Shown: positions 63,539 through 64,000 of the stretch, in pieces | Layout: every line of letters begins with the position of its first letter | How positions within the stretch are numbered: position 1 is the first letter of the stretch | DNA from: Paracoccus isoporae | GTDB lineage: Bacteria; Pseudomonadota; Alphaproteobacteria; Rhodobacterales; Rhodobacteraceae | Reading direction: 5' to 3' | DNA length: 64,000 nucleotides | Assembly: GCF_900101865.1 (NCBI RefSeq) | Contig: NZ_FNAH01000006.1 | Location: forward strand, 124,001-188,000 | Position numbers and translations under genes: made by a program | The notes under the pieces: model-generated | Database searches by the model: none | The model's input: only the letters and a program-made list of their open reading frames with translations | Told to the model about the DNA's origin: nothing

Positions 63539-64000
63539 TCAGTCGTCGTCGATGTCACCCGCCTGCACATTGCGGTGATGCGCGTCGATCGCCTCTTCCA
63601 GGTCGTCGTAATAGGTAATCCGCCCGCGTTCCAGCACCGCACCGGCGGTGCACATGCGCCGCACGAGCGCCATTGAATGGCTGATGAAGATCGCGCCGGA
63701 TTCCTGCATCCGTTCGTTGAACAGCGCCTCGCTTTTCTCGCGGAACTGGGCGTCGCCCACGGCGGACACCTCGTCCACCAGATAGGTGTCGAATTTCAGC
63801 CCCATATTGATTCCGAACATCAGCCGTGCCCGCATCCCTGACGAGTAGGTGCGGATGGGCAGGTAGAATTTCTCCCCCAACTCGGCGAAATCCTCGACGA
63901 AATGCTTGAGCTGGTTGGTGTCTGCGCCGTAGATCCGCGCGATGAACTTGGTGTTCTGCGATCCGCTCATATGCTGGTGCAGCGAGTTGGCCAGGCCGAT
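63539..64000 (-). CDS. Capsule polysaccharide ABC exporter ATP-binding protein (KpsT-like), C-terminal part
   Basis: The last 153 residues of this protein are visible; the beginning lies past the right edge. It shows the signature-helix region YSSGMRARLMFGINMGL and Walker B as YLVDEVSAVGD, with the switch His in ISHSMALVRRM. These are the KpsT/Wzt-type forms (VSAVGD in place of the typical importer sequence). Walker A is outside the window. It should pair with a KpsM-like permease and the nearby KpsE-like protein. Confidence 0.85.
   Translation of the reverse strand: MGLANSLHQHMSGSQNTKFIARIYGADTNQLKHFVEDFAELGEKFYLPIRTYSSGMRARLMFGINMGLKFDTYLVDEVSAVGDAQFREKSEALFNERMQESGAIFISHSMALVRRMCTAGAVLERGRITYYDDLEEAIDAHHRNVQAGDIDDD

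Overview
The window is a 64 kb, GC-rich (by eye roughly two thirds G+C) stretch of an alphaproteobacterial chromosome. Gene content and style point to the family Rhodobacteraceae, possibly close to Paracoccus: a DUF2312/UPF0335 protein, a separately encoded leuC/leuD, many branched-chain-type ABC transporters, 1-Cys peroxiredoxin, and GC-rich hairpin terminators. No phage or insertion sequence is recognisable. No rRNA was found; there are three tRNA genes (Pro-CGG, Tyr-GTA, Thr-TGT).

Layout. 1-5.3 kb: a leftward operon for a branched-chain-type ABC importer (livK fragment, livM, livH, livG) led by an acyl-CoA ligase. 5.4-8.0 kb: a soluble PAS hybrid histidine kinase overlapping an OmpR-type response regulator. 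8.1-19.8 kb: housekeeping and metabolic genes (two aldehyde dehydrogenases, 1-Cys peroxiredoxin, pnp, putP, a YdeI-like protein, rpsO, an RTX-repeat protein, an rRNA pseudouridine synthase). 20.3-26.1 kb: leucine biosynthesis leuC, leuD and leuB, with an exported nuclease-like protein and a reverse-strand secreted protein between leuD and leuB, then an EamA transporter. 26.2-29.9 kb: tRNA-Pro and a 1075-residue exported protein with three related Cys-containing modules.

30.1-45.5 kb is the most distinctive part: 16 genes that look like one catabolic system. It has a complete branched-chain-type ABC importer, a metallo-beta-lactamase-fold lactonase-like enzyme, an SDR, a hydroxyisobutyrate-dehydrogenase-like enzyme, three class III (CaiB/BaiF) CoA-transferases, two MaoC/hotdog hydratases and a CitE-type CoA-ester lyase, plus a GntR/FCD regulator. 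CoA transfer, hydration and lyase cleavage together resemble itaconate or mesaconate (C5 dicarboxylate) degradation to acetyl-CoA and pyruvate; this is inference. Near-identical 12-bp palindromes with core TAATGCATTA sit in the promoter regions of both leftward operons and of the single rightward CoA-transferase gene, and a shorter version precedes the regulator gene, so the cluster looks like one self-contained regulon.

45.5-53.6 kb: a polyamine or amino-acid utilisation locus, with a polar-amino-acid ABC transporter, two PuuA-type glutamine-synthetase-like ligases, a PuuD-like amidotransferase and a PuuB-like FAD oxidase. 53.6-62.2 kb: CoA-binding protein, YHS protein, RlmB/TrmH-type methyltransferase, tRNA-Tyr and tRNA-Thr, small proteins, tRNA 2-selenouridine synthase, an L,D-transpeptidase and a CopA-type copper ATPase. 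62.3 kb to the end: capsule export genes (KpsE-like, and a KpsT-like ATPase cut by the window edge).

Non-coding structure of note: two arrays of four GTGYAC hexamers repeated at exactly 11 bp (upstream of pnp and between leuC and leuD), a composite inverted repeat upstream of leuC, and a perfect 12-bp hairpin after the polyamine-type binding-protein gene.
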